64,000 nt of DNA, taken from NCBI RefSeq assembly GCF_000275845.1, contig NW_006766883.1, positions 324,182 to 388,181 of the forward strand. Direction: 5' to 3'. Source of the stretch: Dichomitus squalens LYAD-421 SS1. Taxonomy: Eukaryota > Basidiomycota > Agaricomycetes > Polyporales > Polyporaceae. The position numbers and the translations under genes were made by a program. The notes under the pieces were generated by a model. It searched no databases. It saw only the letters and a program-made list of their open reading frames with translations, and was not told the DNA's origin. Below, piece after piece: positions 1 to 11,346 of this stretch. The stretch's first letter is position 1. The number at the start of each line of letters is the position of its first letter.

Positions 1-942
1 CATATCTTTCTGTCTTCATAGCACATCTTCACCTTCATTTGCACTTGCACAGGTCTGGAACATTCACCTTCATTGTATATTCGTATCTTTATGTGGCCAT
101 AGCTCTCGCTGTAGTATATAACAAGCCGATTTTGGTCTGGGAACCTCAACACAACTCCGCGTCCCCTGCGTGTGTATCCTCGAGACAAGACGATAAAGTG
201 CTTCGAAGTGGTCTCAATCGCACCGATTGTTACGAGCGCGTGACGTCAAACGTCGAGACAAGTGGAGGAGCGATAGTCTGGAATGCGACGAATTTCCCAA
301 TATGCTGGCACTCTGCTGGATTCAACAGGTCCACAGGCCGGAGAGTTTGGCGCCGATCAACTCACGTCGGTGTTAGTCCCGCTCGAATAGGCGAGACCGG
401 AGTCACAGTGGGGCCCGGGGTTGGTGTCGGAGCACTGATGAGGACCAATGGTCTGTGCTCACTGCCCCCGCCGGGGCATCCACTCCGTCGATTTCCTTGT
501 CACAGTGGGACAGAAGGGCTGCTGCACTCGCGTTGACTCGGCGAGTATGCAGCATGGCAATACAGTGACCTCGTGTGCACCCTAATCGAAAATCAAAACC
601 GGGACACACTCGAACGTGCGGGGGTGGCGGAGAGTGTGACATCCCGATGGAAGACGCCCAAACCACTCGAACTTGAGGAGTTGCCTAACTGGGGGTATGT
701 CGTCATGGCCCGCATCGCCCGTTGAGTGGTGCACGCTGTGGATTCGAGGGAGCCTCCGTGGCCAGTCGGCATCATGGGGAGAACTCATGTATAAGTGCCA
801 CATTCTTCCGAAGAAACCATACCAGCAACCACCCTTAGTTTGTTCTTTTTTCTCTCCCCTTTCGCAGCCACTCGACCTCATTCTTTCGCGTCTGTCCATC
901 GCCTCTTGCCCACTCTCTGCTCTACACAATAGCGCATACATC
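1..942. other. No supported gene; upstream region of the first gene
   Basis: No reading frame here resembles a known family and no splice-consistent gene could be built. The last 150 bases look like a fungal promoter: a TATAAG motif at 790-795 followed by a long pyrimidine-rich stretch around 838-870, leading into the ATG at 943. Open frames at 39-536 and 582-944 are GC-driven chance frames. Confidence 0.5.
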
Positions 943-1286
943 ATGACCGCATACCACGATCCTCATTCCATTGAAGCGAAGAAAGCCCGTTATTCGCAGG
1001 AGCTTGCTGCATATACCCTTCGACAATGGGACTCGGTTCGCCACTCCATCGAGGATGGGGATAGCAGTGAGAGCTCAGGCCCACCATCTCAGCAGCAGGA
1101 CAGATCTCGCTCTGCATCGCGGGATTCAGAGACGGCTGCGAGGCCGCGAGGTACGTAGACTTCATGACTCGTGGTTGGACAGGCGAGCTCATCAACGCTC
1201 CGCTAGGCATCCAAGTGCACGACTACGCGCAGACGAGCCGCAGGCATCTTAATGGCCAGCGCACCATAGCCGCAGGAAAGGCGTAG
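943..1286 (+). CDS. Small hypothetical protein, two exons
   Basis: I do not recognise the family. Translation from the ATG at 943 gives an N-terminus MTAYHDPHSIEAKKARYSQE followed by a serine/glutamine/arginine-rich disordered stretch. Two splicings reach the same downstream frame (GELINAPLGIQVHDYAQ...) and the stop at 1284-1286. One uses 943-1150 and 1183-1286, with a strong GTACGT donor but an unusually short 32-nt intron, giving 103 residues. The other uses 943-1066 and 1132-1286, a typical 65-nt intron that keeps a YVDFMTRGWTG segment, giving 92 residues. The shared C-terminal frame and the upstream TATA-like motif support a real gene. Splicing is undecided and the function is unknown. 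Confidence 0.5.
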
Positions 1287-2734
1287 TTTCGTCTAAAGTG
1301 AGTGTATGGTCTTCTGTTCGATGCATCGTGCCCGAATCTGACGGGAGATGTCGGTGACGCTTGTAGTGTCCGAACATCTCAAATTACACATACCTTCATA
1401 CGGACGGTACACCTCGGACTATGATGTTGTTCCGCCTAGCATATATATCGTCATTACTTCACGAACATTAGAGCGTATAACCATCCTGTACTATAGCTAG
1501 TTGTCCCTGGGAATATGTCTGCTCCTGGAAACGTGTGCAAGCTTAGTCTGTCGTCGTTGTCATTATAACTTATCACTGTGTTCCAGCCGTAATCAAAAAC
1601 GCCTTGTATCAAGGAGTGAGAGTGGTTCAAACGTCATCTTTGACGCAGATCTTTAGATTCAAACCCGATATCCTGGCGCATCCGACAGTGACGTTCTCCT
1701 CGATACCTCACCCAACACCATGGCTGTCATTGACCGCTGACCTCGGGGAGTAGTAAGGAACGAATCACCGTCTCTGCGATCCAAGGGCCGTCTGTATGGC
1801 CTAGGGTCAGTCTTGCCCCACAAATTCCTTCGGCCCTGCCGCGAAATCACCGTCCCGCCTACTTGCCGCAAGGAATTAATGGCAGGGGATGTCACCTCCG
1901 GCGGCTCTCGAGGTTTATCGCTCCACATCAGTATATATCCACCAAAGCTTCCGGCGCGTCTCTACGATGTCAAACCTGGCAAAATTGAGCAAGCCTGTAC
2001 CGTTCAAGACAGCGTGTGAAGAGCTCGAAACTGAGCGGTCATTACTCACCAAAAGCTCTCGACCTAGTTATTTCCCTGTACATAGTCTAGAAAACTGCTC
2101 TCGTAACATGCCATATTGCCATGGGAGCTTGCCGGGAGACTTTGAGCGCTTCCTCGCTTCTATGCCACAAGCGCAAGCAGAGGTGTCCAAGATAACAGTT
2201 GATCCTGCTGCACGTCGCAATGTACAATGACTCGGGGGTAGGGGGGCCTTTAGTGTTGACAAAAAGCGCTAAATCGCGCCCGTTGTACGACATTGTCGCG
2301 CAAGAACGATGTAGTAAGCTACTGGTACGGAAACAGGTAGTTCTGGGAAGTAGGTGCTCAAAGGGACGGCGTCAAGGATGCAAAGGCGGTATTATCTGCT
2401 TTGACCTCCTCAAGTGAGATGGAGAAAGTGTCAGTGCTGAAGAAAATGACGAGGGTTACTGGAAGGGGCAGCTTTGCAGCCTGTGTGACTGTTGGAAATC
2501 GCCTGTCGCTAGTGGCTCGAAAAGGCGAGTCACGTGAGAGTCGGGTAGATAATGGATCTGAGATAACATTCTGGCGGATCGTTGCCCCAGGGCATTCCCC
2601 AACCGTTCTGAGGCCCGAATTTTCAGTACGTCCGCTCAATCCCCACCGGAACTATCGCCTTGCTTTCCTTCGCTGCACTTGTCCCTAACGGACAAGTAAC
2701 AGTGCTCTCTTTGCTTCGCCTACCATCTCGTACT
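1287..2734. other. Intergenic; one weak small ORF
   Basis: About 1.4 kb with no recognisable family. The only candidate is an 87-codon frame at 1967-2230 (+), beginning MSNLAKLSKPVPFK. It starts 28 nt after a TATATAT motif at 1932-1938, which would give a very short 5' leader. No homology is visible to me and it may be chance. Confidence 0.4.
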
Positions 2735-4301
2735 ATGTTCCGACCAGGTCCTACCGTACGCCTCTCTGCGCACCTTCGGCGTGCACTCGCAACGCATGTC
2801 GCTTCACCCACGCCATCGCCAACGCGTCATTCCTGGTCCAAGCAAGACATCCAGAAGATATATGACTCGCCGTTGCTCGATCTCGTATTCCGCGCCGCTT
2901 CCATACATCGGGAGCACCACGATCCGAGTAAGATTCAGCTATGCACGCTGATGAACATTAAGAGTAAGTGGCAGCACGTTATAACGCGCACATCCCGTTG
3001 TTCACTAGAAACGCATGTCGCAACAGCCGGCGGCTGCTCTGAGGACTGTAGGTCGGCTTCACGACACGAAGCGTCCGTTCGCTCAATCTCCGGCGGCAGG
3101 CTCATACTGTTCCCAATCCTCGCGCTACTCGACGCCCACCAAGGCGTCTCGCCTGGTGGACATCGAGCCCGTCTTGGAAGCCGCACGTAAAGCCAAGGAG
3201 AACGGCAGCACCCGATTCTGCATGGGCGCCGCCTGGCGCGACCTGTCCGGCCGGAAGCGCGGGTTCGAGCGCATCCTGACCATGGTGCGCGAGATTCGGG
3301 GGATGGGCATGGAAGTATGTACCACTCTGGGGATGTTGAGCCCCGAGCAGGCGAGACAGCTGAAAGAAGCGTAGGCACCACCTGTCGTTTCGCCTCACGT
3401 CTGTGTCAAAGTAACATAAACACTTGATATCACAGCGGTCTTACTGCGTACAACCACAATTTGGACACATCTCGGGAGTATTATCCAGAGGCAAGTCATC
3501 GCGGCTCATCAGTGCTCTGCCGAAAAGGGTTGGACGATCATTTCGTTTCAGGTGATCACCACGCGTTCCTACGATGAGCGTCTAGACACTATTTCTGCTG
3601 TCCGCGACGCCGGCATCAGCGTTTGCTCAGGTGGCATCCTGGGCCTAGGAGAGACGGACAAGGACCGCGTGGGTCTGATTTGGGAGGTGGCGAAGTAAGG
3701 GTCCTCATTAACCCTGCGGAATCTTGGCGTTGCCACGCTCACCGAGCATTCAGCATGCCAGAGCACCCGGAGTCGTTCCCGGTAAATGCGCTGGTGCCTA
3801 TCAAGGGTACGCCGCTCGAGAACAACGAGGTGAGCGGTGTATGTCATGCGCGCAGAACACGGACTGACATGCGCTGATAACGCAGCCTGTGCCGTACCAG
3901 ACCATTCTTCGGACCATTTCTACCGCCCGCATCGTGTTGCCACGAACGATCATACGTCTTGCGGCTGGGAGGCAGACGCTGGACGAGACACAGCAGGCCA
4001 TGTGCTTCATGGCTGGCGCCAATGCGGTATTCACGGGGGAGCAGATGTTGACCACGCCCTGTGAGTGTGTCAATGTCGAACAAGTTCCGTGACGTGGGCG
4101 CTCAATGCCAGCCCTCAAATAGGTTCGCCGTGGGACGAAGACAAGGCGATGATGGGACGGTGGGGCCTTGAGGGAATGGGCAGCTTCGAGCAGGCCGACG
4201 TAGCGCTCAAGGAGGGGGCGCGACTTGCCGTCCAGGCAGATGTACGCTCGCCGACGGCACCCACAGATGCTTCCAAGGAAGACGAGAGAAATGTCGTCTG
4301 A
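2735..4301 (+). CDS. BIO2: Biotin synthase (radical SAM, mitochondrial)
   Basis: Converts dethiobiotin to biotin by inserting sulfur, using a radical-SAM [4Fe-4S] cluster and an auxiliary [2Fe-2S] cluster. Eight exons: 2735-2963, 3027-3047, 3100-3370, 3436-3490, 3552-3694, 3754-3829, 3886-4060, 4123-4301, encoding 382 residues. The basic, hydroxylated N-terminus ([20 protein letters not shown]) fits a mitochondrial presequence. The radical-SAM motif CSEDCSYC is followed by SQSSRYSTP. Other family blocks are [46 protein letters not shown] and [17 protein letters not shown]. Exon 2 is only 21 nt, and the codon for the second Cys of the motif spans an intron. Intron 4 (3491-3551) starts GCAAGT, so it is a GC-AG intron. 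Length matches fungal Bio2. Identity is very secure. Confidence 0.96.
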
Positions 4302-5808
4302 ATTCGGCGTTCAATGGAAGGTCGATAACGCGGCGCGCGGTTGGAGCGTCTCACGCAACGGTATGGTGGATAGGCAGAAGGTAGGGTAGAAGCGGAGAAG
4401 GCGAATGCGCTGTACTAGAGGAATGTAGAGACCGGCGACGCAGACGGTGGTGGTTCGCCAGCCGTGTTTCGGTTAGATTGGTCCGAGAGGGAGATTCGCG
4501 TGCAGATCCAGGCGGTCATCTCGATCGCGTCCCGCGACGTCTGTCTGTGCTATGTGCCTTGGGGGATACTCGTTCTAGTAACTAAGTACGTTCGACCGAA
4601 CCATACCCCGTCCGTTGGCACTGCCGCAAGCGCCCGACTTGCCTCTTTGGGCAACAGTCGTCCTCCGTAACGTCCGAGACCCGCCACAACGCAACCGACG
4701 GTACCTGGGCCTCTGCCACTCAGCGGCGCAAGTTGGACGGTCATACAGGGTCCGCAAGGCCTTACAGACCGCACGGGTCCTCTTGAGCATCCTGCCTCGC
4801 TGCCCCTGCCTCCACCGAGTTTCAGCAAGGTGCTTTTAGGCAAATTGCTCGAGACCGGTCGTCGAAGCTCACCATCTGACTGCCAACAAGGCCTGCGAAA
4901 GAAGCGTGGAGCTTCGGATTCGGGTCATCCAGCGTACCCCGCACCCCGGCCATGTTGACGGATCGCAACAATCCCCGGCCCTTGGCGCGTGCAGCTGCTG
5001 GGCTGAGATAGCACTGCGAGGAACTCGGAGGCTGTCAACGGCCTGGCTGGGCACTAGAACTGTGTTAATAGTAAGCACAGCTTTGGCCATTGAGAGCTAT
5101 TTTGACTGATTTGTACACGGAAGCGTCGCCAGGCGTGCTTCCCCGACTAGGGACCGCTGGGCGTATGGAGCAGGGCCTTTGATAGAAGCCCGATGGCACG
5201 GAGCCAGCGCTGGGCGAACCTGGCGAAAGAAATTTGCGCGGCTCCATGATCCATCGACAAAGGAGGCTTGCACCGCTTCTGACGCTTCTTGGAATGCCAT
5301 CGTACGGGAGCGTCTCCCGCGTGCGTTGTAGTGCCAGGGAAGGCGGTCGATCGAGAGCGTCAGAGACGTTCTTCCGTGATTGTCCTGGCCCTTGATATCA
5401 CTCTTTTCCAGCGTTCTCTGCCGCCAACGCGTGTTCCGAGATGGCCACAGCCCATCGGACCAATCGTGTCGCATCCGACCTGTCGCCTCTCGTCCAACCG
5501 CCCCCCTTCCTCGGTCCCTGTCGCGTCTGGAGCAGTCTGATCCCGCTCATGTAGGCATACCTTTTGCCGCAGCCGTAAGCCTCCCTGGCGTCCTACACGG
5601 GGCATGCATAGGACCCGTCCATGACCACCCGCGCGTCTGCGCCTAATGACGGAGGGGGGACGTGGCCAGTCCCGCTGACAATGGCCCTCGGCGGTTCGAT
5701 AGAAAAGGCGGCGCTATATGCCGACCGTCCTCTGCAAGTTTGGGGCCCATGGCGCTTCACCCACTGCACGGCTCATGTCTGTTTCAGCTTCCTCTGTTGG
5801 CGCTAGGC
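4302..5808. other. Intergenic, nothing recognisable
   Basis: About 1.5 kb between BIO2 and the exonuclease-like gene. All open frames are short, lack splice-consistent extensions and show no known motif. No repeat, tRNA or transposon signature was seen. Confidence 0.5.
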
Positions 5809-6850
5809 ATGACCTCCTCTCCCAACACCCCAGTCTACCCCACACCCTCCGTCCCCCACCCAGAGACGACCCCCCGACGGCCCAAGTTCTTCCCCCCGGA
5901 CAAGTATGTGGCCCAAGAAGACACCGACTGATGTGCTCGGAGGACTCACCGTCGTCTCGTCAGATACGTCGCCGCACAAGCCCAATACGTCTTCTACGGG
6001 ATAGTGTCGAGATTACCCATGGTGGCGTGGGTGTCCCCGTGCCTTACCCTGTCACAAGAACTTAGCTCACGGGCTGATGCCCGCCACATAGCCGCGTTAC
6101 ACTGACCGACTACAGAGGCCGCGTCCTGCTCGACACCTTTGTGCGCCCGACGTGAGCCACACCTGGACTCGTACTCCTCCGAGCTGCACACTGAACGCCC
6201 GCGCCCCCAAAGACAGCCGGTCTGTGACTACAGAACGTCGGAGACGGGGCTGCAGGCCCACCATCTAGCAGACGGTACGATCCTCCCCGCTCTGGGCACC
6301 TGGCCCTTCACAGTGGCGATCGAAAGGGAGTGGACTCTGATGCAGAACCGTGTTCCAGCGCCCGTCTTCATCGACGTCCAGCGTCAGGTGGCTTCTATCA
6401 TCCGGGATAAAATTCTGGTAGGCTACGCGTTATGGGAGTTCCTCTCGGTACGTCGCAGTCGACCCTCTGCCAGCTCCTGGCGTGTTTACAACCGCTCGAT
6501 CGCAGGTAATGGGCCTCGCACACCCCGCCATCAACACCCGCGACACCGCTCTCTTCATGTCCTTCCGACGGACACTAGGCTATAGGCCGGGCGCCATGGT
6601 CCCGTTGACGACGCTGGTGCAGCAGTTTATGGGGAGGAACATCGGGCAGCATGGGGACATACCAGTGAGACACGCTACTTGGACGAGGGCGGCGCAGGGC
6701 CGATGCTGACTGGGTGTCGAGCAGGTGGAGCGGGCCCGAGCAGCTCTCGACCTCTTCCGTTCGTGCGAGCAGATTTGGGAGGGGATCATCGACAGTGGGG
6801 CGTGGCCGTGCGCATTACCACCCGTCGAGCACCGGGGATGCTTCACATAA
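5809..6850 (+). CDS. Rex4/ISG20-type exonuclease-like protein, catalytically dead
   Basis: Seven exons: 5809-5903, 5964-6026, 6092-6151, 6213-6274, 6359-6447, 6506-6664, 6725-6850, giving 217 residues. After a proline-rich N-terminus the frame follows the RNA exonuclease 4 (DEDDh) fold: PPDKYVA, MVARVTLTDYRGRVLLDTFV, RPTQPVCDYRTSETGLQAHH, KILVGYALWEFLSV, NTRDTALF, PVERARAALDLFR. Every catalytic position is changed. The Exo I D-x-E (normally LDCEMVG) reads AQAQYVF; the Exo II Asp (normally GHSLWxDL) reads GYALWEFL; the Exo III His and Asp (normally GHxxVEDA) read GDIPVERA. Introns are 58-84 nt with good sites, and the frame stays open through all seven exons, so it looks like a maintained pseudoenzyme. 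It could be a young pseudogene. Confidence 0.75.
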
Positions 6851-7141
6851 CGCGCTTCCATGGCTGGAAAGACGACAAACTGACGCATGCCACGGCGACA
6901 CACGTACATCGCGGTACCGACGGAGGATGTACTATTATCATCATGGACTATGTTATACATGTACGGTGCAGCCCCAGGGGACGGGTATCCCTTGTAATGC
7001 TAGATGTCATGCTCGTGCGGATCTCAACGCTAATATCACTAATCTATCGGCCGGTTCCCTCTCGGCAGAGATCGCACACCCGGACGTTCCACTCGGAAAG
7101 CAGGGGGTGACAGGCAGCAAACGGGGGATGTGAAGGACGGA

Positions 7142-7972
7142 TCAGAGGGCGGCGGCGAGATCGACCTCCCTCTGGTTGAGCTGGTCGATCTCGGCCTCGA
7201 GCGCCACGTTTGCGAGCTCGATCTGGAGAATGCTCGAGATAAGTTCCGTCCACCGAGTCTCGAGCGAAGTCAGCTGTCTTCCCAGCCGCGTCTACACTCC
7301 GAACGCTCGTTCAATATGGCATCCCGGGAGCGTCCCTGCGGCTCACGCACCTGGTAGTTCTTCCGCTCCCTGTTCACCTCCACCGTCAAGTTCTTCAGCT
7401 CTTCCAGTGTCCGTTCAATGTTCGTCGCCGTCGCCTCGTTCACATAATTTTGTATCCGCCACGCATTAGCCCCGTACTGCTGCAGCAGTGCGAGGTTGCT
7501 GTGCCTGACAACGTCCTCATTAGCTTACGCGTGCATGAGCCATGTCGGCTGTCTCACCGTAGCTTTTGGTGCTCAAGTTGTGCCTTGGCGTTATCAAGAG
7601 CTTCCTGCCACTCCTCCTCACTCTCCAGGTTCGTGGGCCCAGGCAGTTGGTACCGCGTGGTGTCGAGAGGTGGTAGCAAGCGGTGATTTGATATCCGCTC
7701 AAGCTCAGCCTGCAACAAGGGGTAATTCTGGCCAGAACGTCAATCCACGATCGCCGACATCACACACCCAGTGAACATTGCGCACGAACAGCAAACAATG
7801 TCGGTTCCGGCGGCACCTTCGGATGCAGCGTTTGCGGCGGCTTGCCTTCCCGCGCCAGCTCCTTCTCGACTTTCTCCTTCAAGATGGGGTACTGCTCCAG
7901 CTCATTGTCATAGTACGGCAGAGAGTCGAAGATAATTGAGGGCTGCGCGTCGCCGTTGGTCACTGAAGACAT
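7142..7972 (-). CDS. BCAS2: Pre-mRNA splicing factor BCAS2/SPF27 (Cwf7)
   Basis: Core subunit of the Prp19/NineTeen complex, needed for spliceosome activation in the nucleus. Exons in reading order: 7972-7790, 7727-7558, 7504-7351, 7291-7142, encoding 218 residues, close to the usual ~225. Family landmarks are the N-terminal IFDSLPYYDNELEQYP, RLLPPLDTTRYQLPGP, and a long C-terminal coiled coil (HSNLALLQQYGANAWR to the end, rich in Leu, Glu and Asn). The first intron uses an unusual GTTCGT donor. It is divergent from NDUFS3 with 115 bp between start codons and convergent with the exonuclease-like gene. Confidence 0.93.
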
Positions 7973-8087
7973 TGCGTTGAGGATGTGGTTGGAAGCGAGT
8001 GTGGCTGCAGCACAGACGCCCGTGTAGCGCGGCGCGTCAAGGTCATGAACAAGCCGTTCGTTCCGCTCATCCTCGACGTCGACCATC
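7973..8087. promoter_or_regulatory. Short bidirectional promoter between BCAS2 and NDUFS3
   Basis: Only 115 bp separate the two divergent start codons, so both 5' leaders and core promoters must lie within or overlap this interval unless transcription starts inside the neighbouring gene. No clear TATA box is visible, as is common for housekeeping genes. Confidence 0.55.
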
Positions 8088-9365
8088 ATGTCTCTCCGGC
8101 TGGCTCGCACCACGGGCCAGCTCCTTCGCCATGCCACGACTCGTCCGATGGCGGCGTGCGCAGTGCAGCTGAGCCGGTCTCTTCATTCGTCCAAACCGCA
8201 CAAAGGTATGCATTTCGTCACCACCACACATTCCTACTCAAGGCCAACCGACCCCCGCCACGCGCAGCCTCCACGTCCCCCTTCACGGAGCCAACCTCTC
8301 CCAATCCGACCGTCACCAAATACGCTGAGACGACGGAGAAACTGCACACCTACGGTTCCTACCTCATTCAGTGCCTCCCGAAATATATCCAGCAGTTCTC
8401 TGTCCTAAAGGACGAGCTCACGCTCTACATCTCTCCCTCTGGCGTGGTCCCCGTCCTCACCTTCCTCCGTGACCACTCGCAATGCCAGTTCAAGGCGTGT
8501 ATGGATATCAGCGGAGCCGACTACCCCGAGCGTGACCAGCGCTTCGAGGTCGTCTACCACCTCCTCAGCGTGAAGTTTGGCGGCCGCATCCGGGTGAAGA
8601 CCTACGCCAGCGAGGTGGATGCAGTCCCCAGCGCGGTTTCTGTTTTCAGGGGTGCGGATTGGTACGTTATCTCTCTGACATCTGTGCGCTCCGCGTTGGA
8701 CCGCGAACTGCGGACGTACGCTTCTTTGCGACGATAATTGACGTCTGGCCGCCTCGTGCAGGTACGAGCGGGAGGTTTGGGACCTGTATGGCGTATTCTT
8801 CAAGGATCACCCTGACCTGTGCGTTTTGATCCTCGTCTTTGCCGCATACATGTTGCCTGACAAATGGCCTGCATCACCGCAGCCGCCGCATCCTCACCGA
8901 TTACGGTATGTGAACGGAAGCGAGCAGCTACTCTATGCGCCGCTCTCATCTGACTACATTCGTCGTCCCTTTCACCAGGCTTCGAGGGACATCCGCTCCG
9001 CAAGGACTTCCCACTGACGGTACGGTCTATCTTCCGGTTATTTTTGCCTCTATGTGGGAACGGCTCCTTGAAGACCGCATCAACTGATGCTTCATCTGTC
9101 GGAACAGGGTTATACTGAGGTACGCTACGACGAGGAGCGGAAGCGCGTCGTTTACGAGCCCCTTCAGCTCACTCAAGCTTTCCGGTGCGTGCTTCACGTT
9201 CGTGTCTATCAGGTGGTCACAGGCTGAACCTCCGCTTCTGCTTCCGGCAGGAACTTCGACGCGCTCTCGCCTTGGGAGCAGGTCGGCGATGGCACTGCTC
9301 CGAAACGACCGGACGAGCTCAAGCCCGTGCCTCCTCCGCCACCTCCGCCCGAGGAGAAGAAATAG
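8088..9365 (+). CDS. NDUFS3: NADH:ubiquinone oxidoreductase 30 kDa subunit (complex I)
   Basis: Peripheral-arm subunit of mitochondrial complex I near the quinone site. Exons: 8088-8205, 8268-8661, 8762-8818, 8883-8905, 8979-9019, 9108-9184, 9251-9365, giving 274 residues. The N-terminus MSLRLARTTGQLLRHATTRP is a strong mitochondrial presequence. Core blocks are LPKYIQQFSV, LYISPSGVVPVLTFLRDH, CMDISGADYPER, RFEVVYHLLSVKFGGRIRVK, then the 30-kDa signature ending DYGFEGHPLRKDFPLTG. A proline-rich tail ends in PPPEEKK. Exon 4 is just 23 nt. Identity is secure; the first intron acceptor (8267) was chosen because nearer ones break the frame. Confidence 0.95.
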
Positions 9366-9548
9366 ATGTTATACACGTACGCGAGCTGAGCATTATGATA
9401 TATACAGTCCCGTCTCTTTGTACCTCTTGCGGCAATGTCACGTGCCGCAATGGTGCAAGACGAGCTCCGAGAGTTCTGCAGACGCCTCCGTGTATCCCGG
9501 TTCGGGGAAGGGTATCGTCGTGATCATCACTGTCCGTCAGCACTGTTA

Positions 9549-11044
9549 TCAAGACACGGTCGCCTTCTCGCTGGCGGACTCCTCTTCGACAGCAGGCTGC
9601 TTCTCTCCTGCTTTTTTCCCATCCCAGCCCATCCGTTGGCCGATGTATTCCTGGCCGATCACTTCAACCCCAATGCGTATGGCTTCCACCACAAGATCTT
9701 CGACCCAGTCGTATTCGTCCCAGAGCTCCAGCCACTTTGTGGGCACAGACTGAGTGACGGTCGAGTGAATGAGGTTATGGTGGGGATCAGACAGGGCGAT
9801 CAGGAACTGTAGAGAAGATTGAGTGGCCGGACCAGAAGTTCCGGGTGCCTCGGAGCCAGGGGAAAACTGCGGCAGCGCATAGGTTGTTGTGAAGGGTTGG
9901 ACCCGGAGATAGACATAGGAGAAGGTCGTCGGGTTCAGTGCGGAGGAAGATGGGGCTGCCTCAGGCTTGGCATTGCGCTTCTTTAGCTCCTCCAGGTTGG
10001 CCTGGACGTCCACTGAGCACGATTCACATGATGCTCCCTTTGGGGTACACACACCTGAGCCAATTTGAGCGCTGCGTCGTAGCCGTCGACAGCGTTCAGT
10101 TCCCTCTTGCTGTCCGTCGTATCCTTCGGACGTGATTCATCTCCCCGGTTAACAACAAGGTCGCCACCTTCGACTTGCTCCATTATCTGGGAAAACGAGC
10201 GTAAGTGACCGCGGCAGTCAGGGCAGGGAACACCTCTTACGCGCGAGAGCGCACGGTACACCAAACTCTCGATTCCTTCATACCCCTGCATGTCATGGCT
10301 CAGCCACACCTGAATAACCTCGTGCTCCGAGATGGGAGGCGCGACCACGTTCAATATATCCGTTAGTGTCGAAAGACCGACGCGCTTGAAGTCCTGGCCT
10401 GCGCAGCGGGCGGGCATGTCAGTGTCTCTCGCTCAAGGTTCCGACAGGCGGCCGGACGCACTGAGCTTATCGAGCTGCGCGGTCTTGGCGTACTCGAGCA
10501 CGCCCTCTCCCCACTTGCGGGCCTGCTCGTTCTTGGGCAGATGCTTGACCTGCTCGTCTACCACAGACTTGGCCTGCTGGAGGGCGGTACTCGCCGTCGA
10601 CCAGACGCTGCCCCATCCCCACCCTCCCCCCGACGAGGACGAGGGGGGAACGGGCTGCGCCTCCTGAGGAGACGGGTCCGGCCTCGAGGACGGCGCGACG
10701 CTGACACGGGAGCTCGTGGACTCCGTCCTCGACAGAGGAGTGGAGCCAGGGAGGAGGGGAGCAGGCGTGCCGACCTTGACTCTCTCGGTGCTCTTGCGGA
10801 CGGTGGGCGTCCCAGCACGGGAGAGCGGCCGGTCGATGTGCACGCTGGGGCGCGGGGGCTCGGAGCTCTTCTGGGTGATTTCGTCGATGAACGCGAAGAC
10901 CTCCGCCTCGCCTTCGGTCGACCCAGGCTGCGCACTGCCCTGGGTGGGAGGGGGGGCGGCGCCGGCCTCCGGGGGTGCGAGGTTGTCGAGGTCGTCGAGA
11001 AACTGGAGGGCCTCTTGTTGTTTGGACTTGGATTTGGTAGACAT
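9549..11044 (-). CDS. MTC1: Mtc1-family protein (maintenance of telomere capping 1, DUF5427)
   Basis: Exons in reading order: 11044-10462, 10398-10241, 10186-10055, 10001-9549, giving 441 residues. The start MSTKSKSKQQEALQFLDDLD matches the family N-terminus, followed by a disordered Ser/Pro/Thr-rich region, a glycine-tryptophan patch (GGGWGWGSVWSTAS), an amphipathic helix region, and a C-terminal conserved domain (FKRVGLSTLTDILNVVAPP, HEVIQVWLSHDMQGYEGIE, LQFLIALSDPHHNLIHSTV, WLELWDEYDWVEDLV). Yeast Mtc1 is a cytosolic protein genetically tied to telomere capping; its biochemistry is unclear. The family call rests on motif order and is good but not certain. It is divergent from the chromodomain gene. 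Confidence 0.78.
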
Positions 11045-11346
11045 TGTGGGGGACGAAGGGAGTGTATGAAACAGGGCAGGTGGAAGTTGGAAGCGGTCGT
11101 GTAGCAGTAGCAGGGATCTCGATCCATGCTGGTACATACACGGTCTGGAGACGCCCATCTACCGCGTCCTCCACATCCTGCCCAAAGTCCTTTATATATT
11201 TTGTTCTCGTTCCCAAGCCACCAGCCTGAGATCTATATCTATAACCACAGTGCTGCAGCTACGGCCTTTCCCTCTGCGAATTGCTTCGTCTTCCGACTTT
11301 CTGGAACACAACATCTGTCTGTCTTTAGGCCGACCGCTCTCCCGTT
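11045..11346. promoter_or_regulatory. 302-bp divergent promoter of MTC1 and the chromodomain gene
   Basis: Head-to-head intergenic interval. A TATATATTTTG stretch lies around 11192-11202. Pyrimidine-rich sequence follows before the ATG at 11347. No other element is recognised. Confidence 0.4.

Noticed and set aside
39..536. 165-codon frame at the left edge
   Set aside because: No homology, and it is overlapped by equally long frames on the other strand.
6213..6447. Reading through 6275-6358 as exon in the exonuclease-like gene
   Set aside because: The 84-nt segment is open, but removing it with a GTACGA...TCCAG intron restores the family sequence HHLADAPVFIDVQ.
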